A stretch of 64,000 nt of DNA from contig WARS01000033.1 in NCBI GenBank assembly GCA_008933995.1, positions 5,325,787 to 5,389,786 on the forward strand. Direction: 5' to 3'. Below, piece after piece: positions 50,926-62,324 of the stretch. The position numbers and the translations under genes were made by a program. The number at the start of each line of letters is the position of its first letter. Within the stretch, counting starts at the first letter, position 1. The stretch comes from Datnioides undecimradiatus (Eukaryota; Chordata; Actinopteri; Lobotiformes; Datnioididae). The notes under the pieces are model-generated. The model was not told where the DNA came from. It ran no database searches and saw nothing but the letters and a program-made list of their open reading frames with translations.

Positions 50926-50961
50926 TGTGTGTGTGCGTGCGCGCGCGCGCGTGTGTGTGTG
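50926..50961. repeat. Alternating (GT)(GC)(GT) tract, Z-DNA prone
   Basis: GTGTGTGTGCGTGC runs into six GC units and back into GT units, 36 bp of strict purine-pyrimidine alternation. Confidence 0.9.
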
Positions 50962-51452
50962 ACAGCATTTTTGTCAGATGTACTTCTTTTCTCTTTCTCA
51001 CCGTCGCCGGGTTTTCACGATTCCAACATATTTTTGATGTGTGCACAGCTTGTCGGGGGAGTAACGCACACTCTTGTCGTTTGATGCGGCTTAGGAGGAA
51101 TCTAGGAGTGTTTGGTTAGATGCAAAGGATCTTTCTACGAACGCGAACAGAGAATCATTGTGACATAAAAATGAGATCGTGCCAAGGCCTGAATCAAGAT
51201 TGTGGGATTAAAACAGCCTTTAGAGTTATTGCAGTCATAGACATAGTGGTGGTGGGTTAGTGGTGGGTATAGGTATAGGTATATAGTAGGTACATAGTAT
51301 AGTATAGTTCATTTTAATCAGTGGTCAGTATTTAAACTGAAGGGTGGGGGGTTCAAATGAAGGCAAACTGTTTCTTTAACAGTGACTCCAGCACAAAATA
51401 AAACAATGCACCCAAATGTCTGGAAGAGAGACACATGAAGAAAGACAGAGAG

Positions 51453-51488
51453 TCAGACAGACAGACGGACCAGCAGACAGACAGGCAG
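51453..51488. repeat. Imperfect (CAGA)n microsatellite
   Basis: CAGACAGACAGACGG, an interruption, then CAGACAGACAGG. Confidence 0.85.
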
Positions 51489-51725
51489 GTGGCTGGACTG
51501 AGATGTGGGGGATCAGCGAGGGAAGTCCAACCTGAGCCCTCCTTGCTTGTCCCCCGCTCCTCGTCTCCCCACTCCCACTCCCCCAGTGCCAGAGAGCAGA
51601 TGGGCCTCACAGCACGTCCCTCTGTTCACCAGAGCTACTGTACAAAGCAGCACACACCACAGGCCGCCAATCCAACATCAGCGAGCAGAACAGAGACGTA
51701 CCAAAATGGAACAACAGCCCCCCGC

Positions 51726-51754
51726 CACACACACAAACACACACACAAACACAA
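51726..51754. repeat. Imperfect (CA)n microsatellite
   Basis: CACACACACAAA units repeated with AAA interruptions. Confidence 0.85.
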
Positions 51755-52613
51755 GCCAGAGCCACAGACATGTATCCTACAAGTCACTGTCAGTGTAATA
51801 TTTAAATGCTGTGATGTAACATTTCCTCAAGTTTTGTCAAAATCTGTTTGGAGACATCACTTGGGAAACAAATAAACAAACAAGCAAACAGACGCAAAGT
51901 GTTTTACCTCGCGGGTTTGTTTTCTTAACTCGTGACGTGAGCAGAAATCTCTACATTCCAGCGGCGGTACTGAAAACGGCTGGAAACCGCAGTCTGAAAC
52001 GGGCGCTAACGCACTCCGCTGCAGCGCCACACGTGCCTCAGCTGGAGCAGCCACTGTTTATGTTACCGGAACCCTCGTCGAAACTTAAAACATCCGTGAC
52101 GAGCGGATGTTCATACATGACGTCGGCACTGACGTCGAATCACACACACGCACACGCACCGCCACGGAAAGCAATGGTTCATTCCGCGGCCTTAAAGCTC
52201 TCTGATGGACTTTTCTAGAGCAGCAGCACAGTAAATGCAGCCTTTAATCAACTTCGCCAAATCTGACAATTAAACAAAAACACACCGGCAGAATAAAATG
52301 CTCCCTGCTGTATGATAAAAGACGAGTGGCGTTAGGAAGTCATATAATTTGTGGCTCGCTACTGTACTCTCATCCATCTCCACTGAAGCTTCCTCTATCT
52401 GGGCTCTTTTTCACTGTGAGGCAATATGTCAGAGGCGCTTATAAACATTTCTCTATTTCCCCCCCCCTTGAGCTTACAATATCTCATAGTTCAGTACATT
52501 GGGTCAGTGCCAGAGATCGAAAACATTTGCTGCAATCGGCGAGCTCGCCTGGAAGAGGAACAAAACAAAAAAAGGGAAAGAAAAAACACCTCTTGCTTTA
52601 TTTAACACCAAAT

Positions 52614-52643
52614 TCTCTCTCTCTCTATCTCTCTCTCTCTCTC
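52614..52643. repeat. (TC)n microsatellite
   Basis: About 14 TC units with one A interruption. Confidence 0.95.
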
Positions 52644-53312
52644 ATCCCTCATTCTGCGAAGACTCAGAGCTAACAGAAAGTGCTGATAACAGGTGCTCTC
52701 TCACCAGGCTGGAGCATTTCTAAATGGAGAATTAAACCTTGAGACAGACCTCTGACATTTAAAATGTAACCTTGTGGGAGGACAATGCCTTAAGATTTAT
52801 TTACAGCGGAGCCAAAGAAAAGACAGAAGCTGTGCCGGATCACTCTGCAGCCTGTTTCTCCACACAGAGGACAAAAAGGGGCGGCGTCAGGCACAGATTC
52901 ATCTTTTCAATTATGCATATGTCATAAAGCGTGACGGATTAGGGTGTTATTGAGTACCAAGGTTGATAGGTCCACCAGCATCTTGTAGGAAACTATTTTC
53001 CATTATGGAAAACAACAACATTGGAACTTCAAATTGATAATTATCAGGATTATTAGGACCCACTGGAACCCACTGCTGACTGAGCCAAAGTGCATCATGC
53101 ATTTAAGCCAGCAGTGTTGTTGCTCTCATGTCCCAGCCACCTGTGCTGTGTGTAGAGGCTGATGCACGCTGAGGTCACGTTTGTTTGTGTGTGAACACAT
53201 ACTGTATGTGGGTGAGCAGGGGGAGGGAGGCGAGAAAGACAGTGGGTGAGAATGTGGCGGATGTGTTTGCGTGCGTGAGCTCGCATGTGTGTGAATGCAT
53301 CTGCCAGCGTTA

Positions 53313-53326
53313 GTGTGTGTGTGTGT
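53313..53326. repeat. (GT)n microsatellite
   Basis: About seven GT units within a longer TG-rich region (53180-53330). Confidence 0.8.
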
Positions 53327-55365
53327 ACACTCAGGAGGATCATGGCTGGGCTTCCCTCTGTTAACACCCTGAACACCGTGTAATACCCAAACACTCGATC
53401 ACACGCACACATGCGCACACATACACATGTGATCTGATCTTTATGAATGCACAGCTTGACATACACATGCAGCCATTTGTGCCGCATGCATGCGCGGCCA
53501 TTGCAGCAGCGCAAGACAACCTTGAAGCTGGCAGGTAGCACCATCTGTCCATTAGGCAGTACAGGGACTGACATGACACGCACGCAGCGGTGGTGACCCT
53601 CACGACAGAGGTCTGCTGCAGAAGCTACAGGATACAGCGACTGTACGCCGCACTCGCACCACTACTGTACTTTCTCTGTCGTATGGCGTGTTAAAAACAG
53701 GAGCCTCTCGAAACAGTCGCTGGGACACCAACCCACATTACTAATGACTACAGGCTGAGGGGATCGTCTCCTCAGCAGCGGAGCACAGACACAACAAAAA
53801 CACAGCCACAACTGCTATGCAGCACGCTGGAACCGAGATCGAGAGACACCGACCCACCGCTGCCTCCACAAAACCACAGTGGAGTCAACAGCGTACAGTG
53901 TATCTGAGCTAACCGTGTCCCTGGTAACCGGCGTCTTTGTTTTCCCTCATGTCTGCATGTCCCGCAGCGACCCAGGCAAACATGTCCTTGAATATGCAGC
54001 TCAAGAAGACTGACCCTCTCCCAGAGAAATGGCAGAGCATGACCTCAGAGTCTCTGCTTGTGTGTGTGCGTGTGCGTGTGTTTGAACAGCAGACAGACTG
54101 CTGTAACAGATAGTCCTTGCTGGTGGAGATGCACCACCGCATCAGCGTGGCATAAATATTCATTAGTGACCTTGTCACCTTGCTGCACACACAAATATGT
54201 TCAGGTATACAGCACACTGATACACACTGATTCACACTGACATACCCCAGAAGCTTTCATTCACATACAAGCTACAGACTACATCACTAATAATTGGTGT
54301 GATGCATGTGATGTCATTTAGTCTGAGCCATTGTTTAGTGGAATAGAGCGATGTGATCCAGGTATTTGTCTCTGTCTTCCCCTTGTTTTCTTTTCCACTA
54401 ATGAGTTCTGCTTGTCTGTAATTGTAACAAAAACAGCCTTGACATGAAGTGTGATGATGTACTTCACCCCTGTGAGGATTCTTAAAAAGTGACTCACTCC
54501 CAAAGGCCAACAGCAGAGCCAAATCCTATCATGAAATCAGCAGCAGAGCTGGAATCACAGATAATGTCTTTCCTGCTGCTACAACAGGGGATTTCTACAC
54601 AGACGCTGTTTTCTTGGAGCGGTTAAACTGACACGCTCTGCACAAGGCTTTGGCCTCATCTGTACTATGAGCCAATGCTGCAACAGAGACACAGTGAAAA
54701 CACAATACATCATGTGATATGTATGCAAATATTATACAATATGGATCCTGAACTGCTGAGCCTGCATGACAATCAGATGGGAATAAACGTTTACAACTGA
54801 GCTGAGCCCCTTTGCTTCTTGTAGAACAGCTGCAGCTAGTGTAGATTCGGCACAGTATCAATTCATGTTAAAGATCACCACGGCCAGACTGTCATACATT
54901 GTGAGCAACAGGAGCTTACAGCCAATGAAAAGCCTTGAAACCTTCACATTCCTAGGTGCACATCAGAAGCTATTTTTCTCCAGCCATCCCACCTCCAGCT
55001 CCGCGTTAACACTCCTGCAGAAGCTTGCATTAAACTATATAGTTGTCTTGTATTTGCCCTAAACTACAGATTTGATATAACAACAGACACACGCAGAGTG
55101 CATCATAAGCAAATGTTGAGCCAATAGGAGAAAACAACATACGAATATACTTGAACTCACTGTGTCACCAGCTGATTTGAAACACAAACTACTTTTCCGA
55201 GCATCGTGAAGTGAACTGAGGAGGTACACGCTGCTCAACTGCTGCAGAAATCAAATAGCGTGTAAGGGAAATCTCTCCTGTGTTTCACTCAGAACACTCG
55301 TCACATTAGCTGCTCATTTTCTCCCTTTTCTTTGCGTGATTCCATACAATATGGGATAGAAAGAG

Positions 55366-55373
55366 AAACTCAC
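55366..55373 (-). other. Splice donor of the auts2 exon
   Basis: On the minus strand the exon ends ATG and is followed by GTGAGTTT, a strong match to the consensus donor. The frame continues open for about 20 codons into the intron before a stop at 55314. That readthrough loses the basic, polar character of the exon, so I take the donor as the coding end. Confidence 0.75.
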
Positions 55374-55586
55374 CATTGTGTGTTTCTTGTTGAGGTGCTT
55401 CTTCTTCCTCTTGCCTTGTGTGTGTGCCAGGCGGGGGTTGTTCTCCTGGTCTGAAGGCTGTTGGTGGTGGTGATTGTTCTTGCAGGGCTCCAGGCTCAGG
55501 CCGTTGGGGACCCTGGCAGGCTTCTTCTTGTGCAGGGGCCCTGCCTGGTTGTCTCTGCACTCCTGGGGCTTCAGTGTCATGTTCTT
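55374..55586 (-). CDS. auts2: AUTS2-family protein, internal coding exon (probable exon 2)
   Basis: This is a single internal exon of 213 nt, exactly 71 codons. It is bounded on the minus strand by a pyrimidine-rich tract ending CTAG and by a GTGAGT donor. The peptide starts KNMTLKPQE and contains KKKPARVPNGLS at about residues 20-31, a His/Asn/Gln-rich stretch (37-43), SDQEN (45-49) and a basic cluster GKRKKKHLNKKH (58-69) that could act as a nuclear localisation signal. Human AUTS2 exon 2, as I recall it, is also 71 residues and shares LKPQE, PL-x-KKK, NGLS, SD-x-EN and GKRKK in the same order. FBRSL1 shares only the LKP start, so AUTS2 fits better. AUTS2 is a nuclear protein that works with a variant PRC1 (PRC1.5) in neurodevelopmental gene activation; cytoplasmic roles in neuronal migration are also reported. 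Both junctions fall between codons (phase 0/0). The a/b paralogue cannot be decided, and no other exon of this gene is visible here. Confidence 0.75.
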
Positions 55587-55612
55587 CTAGGGAGGAAATA
55601 AAGCAAGAGAAA
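55587..55612 (-). other. Splice acceptor and polypyrimidine tract of the auts2 exon
   Basis: Read on the minus strand, the exon is preceded by CTTTATTTCCTCCCTAG. This is a pyrimidine-rich run followed by a canonical AG at 55588-55587. The intron ends in an in-frame TAG, so translation cannot run in from upstream. That fixes the exon edge at 55586. Confidence 0.75.
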
Positions 55613-56960
55613 GCTTAAATTAATACCAAAACCACACGGTGTATCAGTACCTGCTGGTACTGTGTTTAACAGCATGTTTGGGCTGTGCAGCTGGCCTTTG
55701 AGGACCCTGCAATCATACGGTCCATCAACAGTCAAATCAACGTTTTAGTACATTTCTAGACCTGAGAAAACGGCTCATTAGCACATTTGAGGGCCTGAAA
55801 TAAAAAATAGCTGAACATCCACTCATGAGGCCTGTTTTGACAGATAGCAAATCTCCCCTCTACAGTAAGCAGTGCAGTGAATTTGCTCCAAATTGAGGGG
55901 CAATCGTGCAGAAAGGCTTTTGATACAGTGTGGGATCACGATATTTTCTTTCACTAGAGAAGTGGGTCTTTGTTAGATTAGTTTTTTTGCCTTTTGATTG
56001 TATTTGAAAGTACACAGTAGAGACAGGCAGATGTAATGAGGCTGAGAGAGAGCGAGACGGGACCTCAGCTGATTTAAACAGACTGAGACTAAAACAATGA
56101 GAGCCAGTGGATTTATTACAACTCCTGTTTGATTTTGAGTGATGCTGGTGCAGCACTTTGATCCAGACTGAAATATGTTAAATACATGCAGATGGATTGC
56201 CTTGACCTTTAATACTGACATGCATCCCCTGAGCTCCTGAATTTCCTTCTGGCACCACCAGCAGGTCAAAGTTTCATTTATTTGGACTTTGTTTGGACAT
56301 TCATGGATCCCAGATGACACACTGAATGACTCTGATGATCCGTCTAATGTTACCGTAGGATCAGCATGAAGTCGCTGTAGTCGTGGTCCTTGAAGCAACG
56401 TATGGATGAAGTAAGTAAGACTGAACAGCATTTACGCTTGGCAGAGATAAAGATGAGTGGAGACATCGACTGAGCTCGCGTTCACCTGTGAGGCGCAGTG
56501 TGAGCCGGAAGCTGATCAGCGGAAGCACAGCCAGGAACATCAAAACGTTTAAGTTCAGTTTGCCTGACACACACGAAAACTACATCTGAAGACATTTCTT
56601 TTCATGAAGAAAACTGGATTCTGAAAACAACCCGATAAAGCTACAACTCCACCATTGCAGGGTACACACATGGGGTTATGCAGTTTGACAGGGCTGATCA
56701 ATAGAACCACTCATCTGCTGCTGAGAGACTGTGTAATGTATCACAGCCGCCCACTGGAAAACTTATGGAACAAATCAGCTTTGTTATTTGAAGGGGTGAC
56801 CTGTTCTGCTCCACTGTGGACAGAGCCATTGGTGTTAATACCCTCGGGGAGACATTTAAGCTGGTGAGGCAGCCATCTGAGTGGAGGCTGACTGCTGAAG
56901 GCGAAGGTGCAAAGCTGCCACAGCTACACTAATGACATGCCAATAGTCTGCAGCATTTAC
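55613..56960. other. Intron 1 block upstream of the auts2 exon
   Basis: No recognised gene, RNA or transposon. The only notable coding-like signal is the two-part minus-strand frame at 56245-56540, described separately. Confidence 0.45.
56245..56540 (-). other. Unassigned two-exon-like frame with signal-peptide-like start
   Basis: On the minus strand, ATG at 56540 opens MFLAVLPLISFRLTLRLT, which looks like a secretory signal, and meets a GTGAAC donor in phase 1. The next CAAG acceptor at about 56392 resumes the same frame with GPRLQRLHADPTVTL and reaches C-P-N-K, eleven residues after the first Cys, then C-W-W. A class I cytokine receptor has C-X9-10-C-X-W near its start, and the prolactin receptor has SPNKETFTCWW; a shifted frame here reads SPNK just before ETLTCWW. 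The remainder (to 55973) matches nothing I know. It could be a decayed receptor fragment or pure chance. Confidence 0.18.
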
Positions 56961-57000
56961 ATCAGAATCAGAATTCAGAATCAGAATCAGAATCAGAATT
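56961..57000. repeat. (TCAGAA)n tandem tail of the LINE
   Basis: About six AATCAG units with one interruption. It gives a spurious SDSDSDSE peptide on the minus strand, which should not be mistaken for an AUTS2 Asp/Ser-rich exon. Confidence 0.9.
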
Positions 57001-57515
57001 GTGTTTATTGCCTTGTAACTGAAGAGGTTTCACATTACTAGGTATTTGACTTAGCGGTTTGGTGCATACATCAAACATAAAATAAGTAACATATAATAAG
57101 AAGCATGCATGGGGTAAAATAAAATAAAATAAAATTAGATAAATAGGATAAAATCTAAGTAAGCTAAAATAAAGCAACGTATTAACAAATGAACAGAACA
57201 ATATGGAAGAGTTAAGTGTGTCTACAGTAGGTAGACAGTCAGTAGGTGGGTCATGACAGGAGCATGGTATAGTAGCTATCCTGGAGTAAAGTGACAGTGC
57301 AGAGCAGTATGATTAATTAGAGTTCAACAGTCCAACAGCAGCGGGGAAGAAGCTGTTCTTGTGGCGTGAGGTTCTGGTCCGAATGGACCGTAACCTTCTG
57401 CCTGAAGGGAGTGGCTCAAAGAGTCCATGTCCAGGGTGAGAAGGGTCAGCTGTGATCCGACCTGCACACCTCAGAGTCCTGGAGACTCTGAGGTGGCTGG
57501 AGGCTGGAGAGACGA
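56961..57515 (-). mobile_element. LINE (non-LTR retrotransposon) 3' end, 5' truncated
   Basis: The minus strand encodes the C-terminus of a LINE ORF2-type protein (frame ending at 57313). It contains DPSHPGHGLFEPLPSGRRL, then RTRTSRHKNSFFPAAVGLLN and a stop. I recognise this tail from many fish LINE reverse transcriptases of the CR1/L2/Rex kind. A 3' untranslated part follows and ends in a short tandem tail of TCAGAA units (56961-57000, plus-strand reading), as these elements do. The reverse transcriptase and endonuclease domains are absent, so the copy is 5' truncated. The exact clade is uncertain. Confidence 0.75.
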
Positions 57516-59315
57516 GGTTGTGAGTATGTAGTGGCATTTGCAACACCGATGTCTGGATACATGAACACTTTCAGGCAAAGACACGGTGATACAGGTCTAA
57601 TGTGATGGCTTATAGGACGTTATTTTGAAGATCAAGCTGTAGATCCACTTTGATATCAACTGCAAAATATGATGCATTATCCTAGATTAGACCAGCCCAC
57701 AGTATATAAGCAGGCAATATTAGCTTTACATCAACCAGACCCAACATATAATGTTACATTTATATGCAGGAGCAATGACTATTGGCATTTCTGCAAAATG
57801 TTTACACATGAAGCATTTGTATAAGTAATCATCAGTAATGCGGATATAATAAATAAGTAGGTCAAGGCACATAATAGAACAGCTAAAAGTCTGGTATGTT
57901 TGGAAATTCCCATCATTTTGCTGTAATGCAATATCTGGGACAACATCTCATGTCATAATAGATATATCAGAACATTGCCCAGCTTCACTGGCTCCTATTA
58001 CTTCTTTTACACAAGTCTGGTTTGTAATGCAGGACTTCCAGATGAATAGAGATTCTGACTGTGGTGGTGCCCAGACAATGTTGGCAATGCTGGCTGGTGG
58101 TATACATACGAGCGCACATTCCTGGTAGATTACTTTGTAACATGAACAGTGCAATTCTGCAGTTTACCTTGCAATCATAGTGATGAAACAGTAAATGTAG
58201 CCACTGTGATCACTTTCCACAGCTGCAAGAGTCTTTCATTATAAACAGTCCTGCAGTGTTTTTGTGTTCAAAATCCAACCGAACCTCCGGGGTCATAATT
58301 CTTTGTTTCACTGTTACCTTCAGCAGCACGCCTCCCTGAACGCAGCCCTCTGTGCTGCATAACATCGGGCTGTTTGCTCAGTCTGAGGGGGTTTCTGCTG
58401 AATATTTCTTCCATCACTGACCCTCTCATATTCACCTCATGCATACTGGGACATCTCTCTCTACTTTGGTTCAGTGTGAAGAAAAACAAGAGGTTGTCTC
58501 AGTCCAGTTACATCTTTAGGGGTGGTTTATATAACAGCACTCATGCTGGAGTCCACAACACCCTGGCGCGGTCCAGGATTTATCCTGCAGCCCACAGAAA
58601 CCACAATGTGCATCATATTTATATCACAGCACATATGAGGGATGACATCGAGGCTGATTTTTCCACAAAACACCAGTGAGGAAAAAAAGAAAATACCCAG
58701 CAACACTCCAACAGCAGCACAGAGCTTCTCGTTTAAGGACCACCTCGGAGCTACCTTAGCGTGCCTGTAGAGAATTGCTCCACCAGTGTTACAGATATGC
58801 ACTGCTGTCAGGAGGATGAGTGTGATGGGTGTGCTACTGGCACTGACTCACTAAACCATTTCTAAAAGGCCTCGATTCACTCGTAGAAAAACAAGTGCAT
58901 GCATCAACTAATCTTGTTTGCCTTTTCCGCCCACACTCATCCGAGGCAAATAATGCAACATGACATGCATTGTCAGCGCACAGAATATGTGACAAAGTTA
59001 TGATGGGGCTGAGAGAGGTTCCATTGTGCCAGCTTTCTGCATGTTTCTAAGCCTCCACACCAACTGATTGCTTGGAATAAATGATGCACATTATGTTTTG
59101 CTTGCTCACAGAACAATAGCAAGACAAATTCCTTATTTCAGCGCTGTATGATGACACTGAAAAAAGTAATTGCTCAATATGGCTCACTCTCCGCTGGCTT
59201 TCATTACCGTGATTGTCTGGCGGTGTACAAAGTAATTACACTGTGGCATTTGGTGGGAAAGCCTGTCTGCAGGTATCCGAACAACAAGTTACGATCTGGA
59301 AGGCATCTGTAATGC
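57516..59315. other. Intron 1 block without recognised features
   Basis: No exon, RNA gene or repeat family is recognised. Frames are short. The composition is AT-rich with scattered TAAT cores. Confidence 0.45.
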
Positions 59316-59526
59316 GGGGCTGCAACTGGAGATGACTTTCAATATCGCTTAGTCACTTTCTTTTTTTCTTTTTTCTTTTTTTCAATTAATTGATAAATTA
59401 TTTGGTCTGGAAAACGGTGAAACATGGTGATCGCCGTGCTCAAGGTGGAGTCCAGGAGGAATCACACGCTTTGGACAGGAATTTAAAAACCGACCCGGAA
59501 TTAATCAGCTAATCGTTGCAGCTTTT
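59316..59526. mobile_element. hAT-like MITE (non-autonomous DNA transposon), decayed
   Basis: The left edge GGGGCTGCAAC and the right edge GTTGCAGCTTT are inverted copies of each other. Inner phrases CAATTAATTGATAAATTATT and CAGCTAATCGTTGCAGC match a very common fish repeat that begins GGGCTGCAACTAACGATT and ends CTAATCGTTGCAGCTC. It is about 211 bp long with no coding capacity. A clear 8-bp target duplication is not visible. A poly-T-rich stretch (59361-59383) sits inside. Confidence 0.6.
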
Positions 59527-62324
59527 GTTATGGTAAAATCATGATTTGGCAGCAATGGTTAACCTTAGAACAATTTTTGTAAATCTTGACTTTATACAAA
59601 GTCTAAATGATGATTCACATCTGCCGAGAGATAAAAATGTGCTGCTTTCAAATACGTCATTCATCTATGATATGTTAAGACAAAAGTGATTTCCTAGCAT
59701 ATTAATACAGTGATTGGACACGGAGGCACTGGATAAAGTAAAAAAAAAAAAATGAATATGGTTTAAAATAATTAACTAAAACAATACGTAAAGTCTACAT
59801 TACAGGAAAAGAGTGCGGGCAGCAGAGGAGAGGTGTTCCATAATCACCGCAGATGTTTTATCCAATCTATAACTTTTATTTGTGTGCTTGTTTTTATCCT
59901 TTGGAAACATCTGTATGCAGAATTCATGTTGTTCCTGTGGTAAAACACTGACAGTTAGTCAGTGTATAAACTAAACTGATATGAACCTGTGTTGTTTTGA
60001 CACTATATAAATCCTCCAGAAAGCTGTTTGAAATGAACGCTTCTAGTAAAACCATCATCTTATTTATTCATTGATGTTTTACTCTTTCTCACACATGTCA
60101 GGGTTTATCTAGTTTCAGTTCTATCACATGCGTTCCTCTGCTCTTGGCTCAGTTGTTTCCTCTTTCTCTCTTCACTCTCCTTTGCTTTGTGTTTCAACAC
60201 CACCATGGAGAGCCTCTGCCGTCTCTCGTCTGTTTGCAGGAGCACTCTGAACTCAAAGGCTACAGCAGTATATTAAACGAGCTGGACCTTCTCCGCTCTC
60301 TCACAGCCTGCTGGCATCCGAGCCACCGAGCAGACGAGCCTGCGAAAGGCTGATCAAAGGGTCTGATCAACTCGTCTCACTGAGACAATTTAATTAGTTT
60401 ACACAAACTGGGCTCCCAGCAGAGAGGAGAAGAGAGGGATGGATGGAGGCATGAAACAGGGACAGACAGAGATGGTGAGAGACCGAGAGGCACTCGAATG
60501 CACCAGAGGCTTAATGAATCCAGCTTCCTGCGATACAGCTGCATTCAGCAATGAGCTCCAAATACATCAGCACACACACCTACGCACACTTCAGAACAAC
60601 AATAAACAAAGTAAACAATAATTAGAGCTCTAATGAATGCTAACAAAGACTGATAAATACAATCTCTCCTTGTGGGTTACCCCAGGACTCCAGGACAAGT
60701 GCCTATATTAACGTGAGCTACCTAGTTAAGTTGAGCAGTGAATTGTCTCTCATTCTTTAGGGAGTCCTTGACCTGATTATCACATTTTCAGTAGGTGTGA
60801 AATAGCATTACGCAAGCTCGAAGTGTTGAGTGTAACAAATGGCTGGCTAATTCACTGCTGCTGTTTGTGGTGATCTAACCAATTACAGGTGTGAATGGGG
60901 CGGATGAACTACTTCATATGTAATTTAATGGATCAAACTCAGGTGAGTTTGGTACGCAAATATAGTAGTCAGTGATCCAGCAGCAGGTAAGCTCTAGCTG
61001 TTGCTGTCGGGGCTGCAGTACACATGACTGATCGTTATATTGATACAGTGACAATTTCAATATGTGGACCAAAATAATAGTAAAGATAATAATCCAAATT
61101 TCAATGTTCACCTTAACCGCGAAGGCGATTGGTGCAATTTACCAAGAGAGCAGCCAAGCAAGGAGATCATTATACACAGTGAGAGCACTGTAACACCAAA
61201 GTCAAGGCTAGAACAAATTCATGTTTTTGCTGCTTTGTTTATGTTCTAATACTTTCCGACTGGATCCAATCTGACAGCATGAAGCCACACGGCCAAAGCA
61301 AAGCAAGAGCTGCAGTTGGTTTCGCAGCGGTGACACAACAGTCATGGAAATGAAACTCTTTTTGCAAGGATTAACTCAATTCTTGAGTTCTGATGGAACA
61401 AACTACCGCATCGCTATCGGCTTCACGTTCCAGATGGCTCTCGACTAAATATTCTGTTAATATTAGAGACAGCTGGAATAACGAGTCAACGCTGAGGACG
61501 GGCGCAGAAATGTAGTGTTTGACCAGAGTAAGCAACAAAGAGCTGTGAAAAAGAACTTGTGAAAACACTTCATGTTTGTCAGATGAATGTGTCTGAGCTT
61601 GTGTTCTGAACCCCAAACCATGGCTGGAAAAGCACTAAGGAAACCTCTAAGTGCTTCTGTAGCGTGTGTCAAAGTCCTAAACCCCAGATCGGATCCAAAA
61701 ACACCTGTAATTCTGATTTGTGCCAATTTACCTGCTGGTGGAATAACGCTAAAGGCAGTCCTTTGTGTCTCTGAATTAAAGACAAAACTGGGGTGACGGC
61801 AGCAAAATGTCCACAGTTGTTGCAGAGTGCTGCTGAAAACACAACACACTGCAGAGCACGGGAGGAATTCAACCAGTCAGACGACCATATGGATATCCAT
61901 GTGCACTTCAGAGCGAGTGTTTTCACTGAGCCTTCAGTTTATGCATCTTGAATAACTGCCAAGCACCAGGCGGCTCAAGTACAACTATTTTCCTTCAAGA
62001 ATATGACGAGTGGTGAGAGAAAAGAGTTGCGAGGAAAGAGCAAGGTCATTCAAAAAACTCATTCAGGAGTCCATCCAGCAAGTTGACCCGCAGCTCAAAT
62101 CAGACAAGACGAAAAAGGCCCGAGAGAGGCAAGAGACGACAGCAGCTCCTGAATACAGAGGAAAAAAAAAGAAAAGCTAGAGGGTAGAAGACAGAGTTTC
62201 ACCCCAGACAAACTTTTTCATTCATTTATATCTGTGAGAAAATGGAAAAAATGATGTTGACTTGACCACATTTAGACCACGAAACACTCCACCTGCTCTT
62301 ACGGACACATTTACTACTTTTTTG
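59527..62324. other. Intron 1 block without recognised features
   Basis: No exon, RNA gene or transposon is recognised. A run of 14 A lies at 59740-59753. The 128-codon minus-strand frame at 61463-61849 carries no domain I recognise. Confidence 0.45.

Larger units (their letters stand above)
50629..55365. other. Intronic non-coding block next to the auts2 exon donor
   Basis: I see no exon or RNA gene. TG/CA-rich stretches create long but meaningless frames, such as the 162-codon minus-strand frame at 53095-53583. Short tandem repeats are listed separately; a GGTATA-type tandem stretch lies at about 51262-51308. Confidence 0.5.
1..55373 (-). other. Intron 2 of the auts2-like gene (partial; at least 55 kb)
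   Basis: Everything below the exon donor is downstream in the minus-strand gene. I looked on the minus strand for the next AUTS2 exon, expected to encode a Ser/Asp/Glu-rich peptide of about 34 residues, and found no match with splice sites. If the exon assignment is right, the intron exceeds 55.3 kb, which is long for a fish but in keeping with the very large 5' introns of AUTS2 in other vertebrates. A poorly conserved short exon, or an alternative exon, could have been missed. Confidence 0.6.

Noticed and set aside
53095-53583. 162-codon minus-strand frame with His/Thr/Val/Cys runs
   Set aside because: TG/CA-rich DNA lacks stops in several frames; the peptide has no family resemblance.
55306-55560. 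Second minus-strand frame over the auts2 exon (84 codons)
   Set aside because: It is the shadow frame of the exon; the accepted frame is the one matching AUTS2 and ending at the donor in phase 0.
56968-57201. Minus-strand peptide ending NSDSDSDSEF, looking like an AUTS2 Ser/Asp-rich exon
   Set aside because: The Ser/Asp run is the TCAGAA tandem tail of the LINE, and no splice sites flank it.
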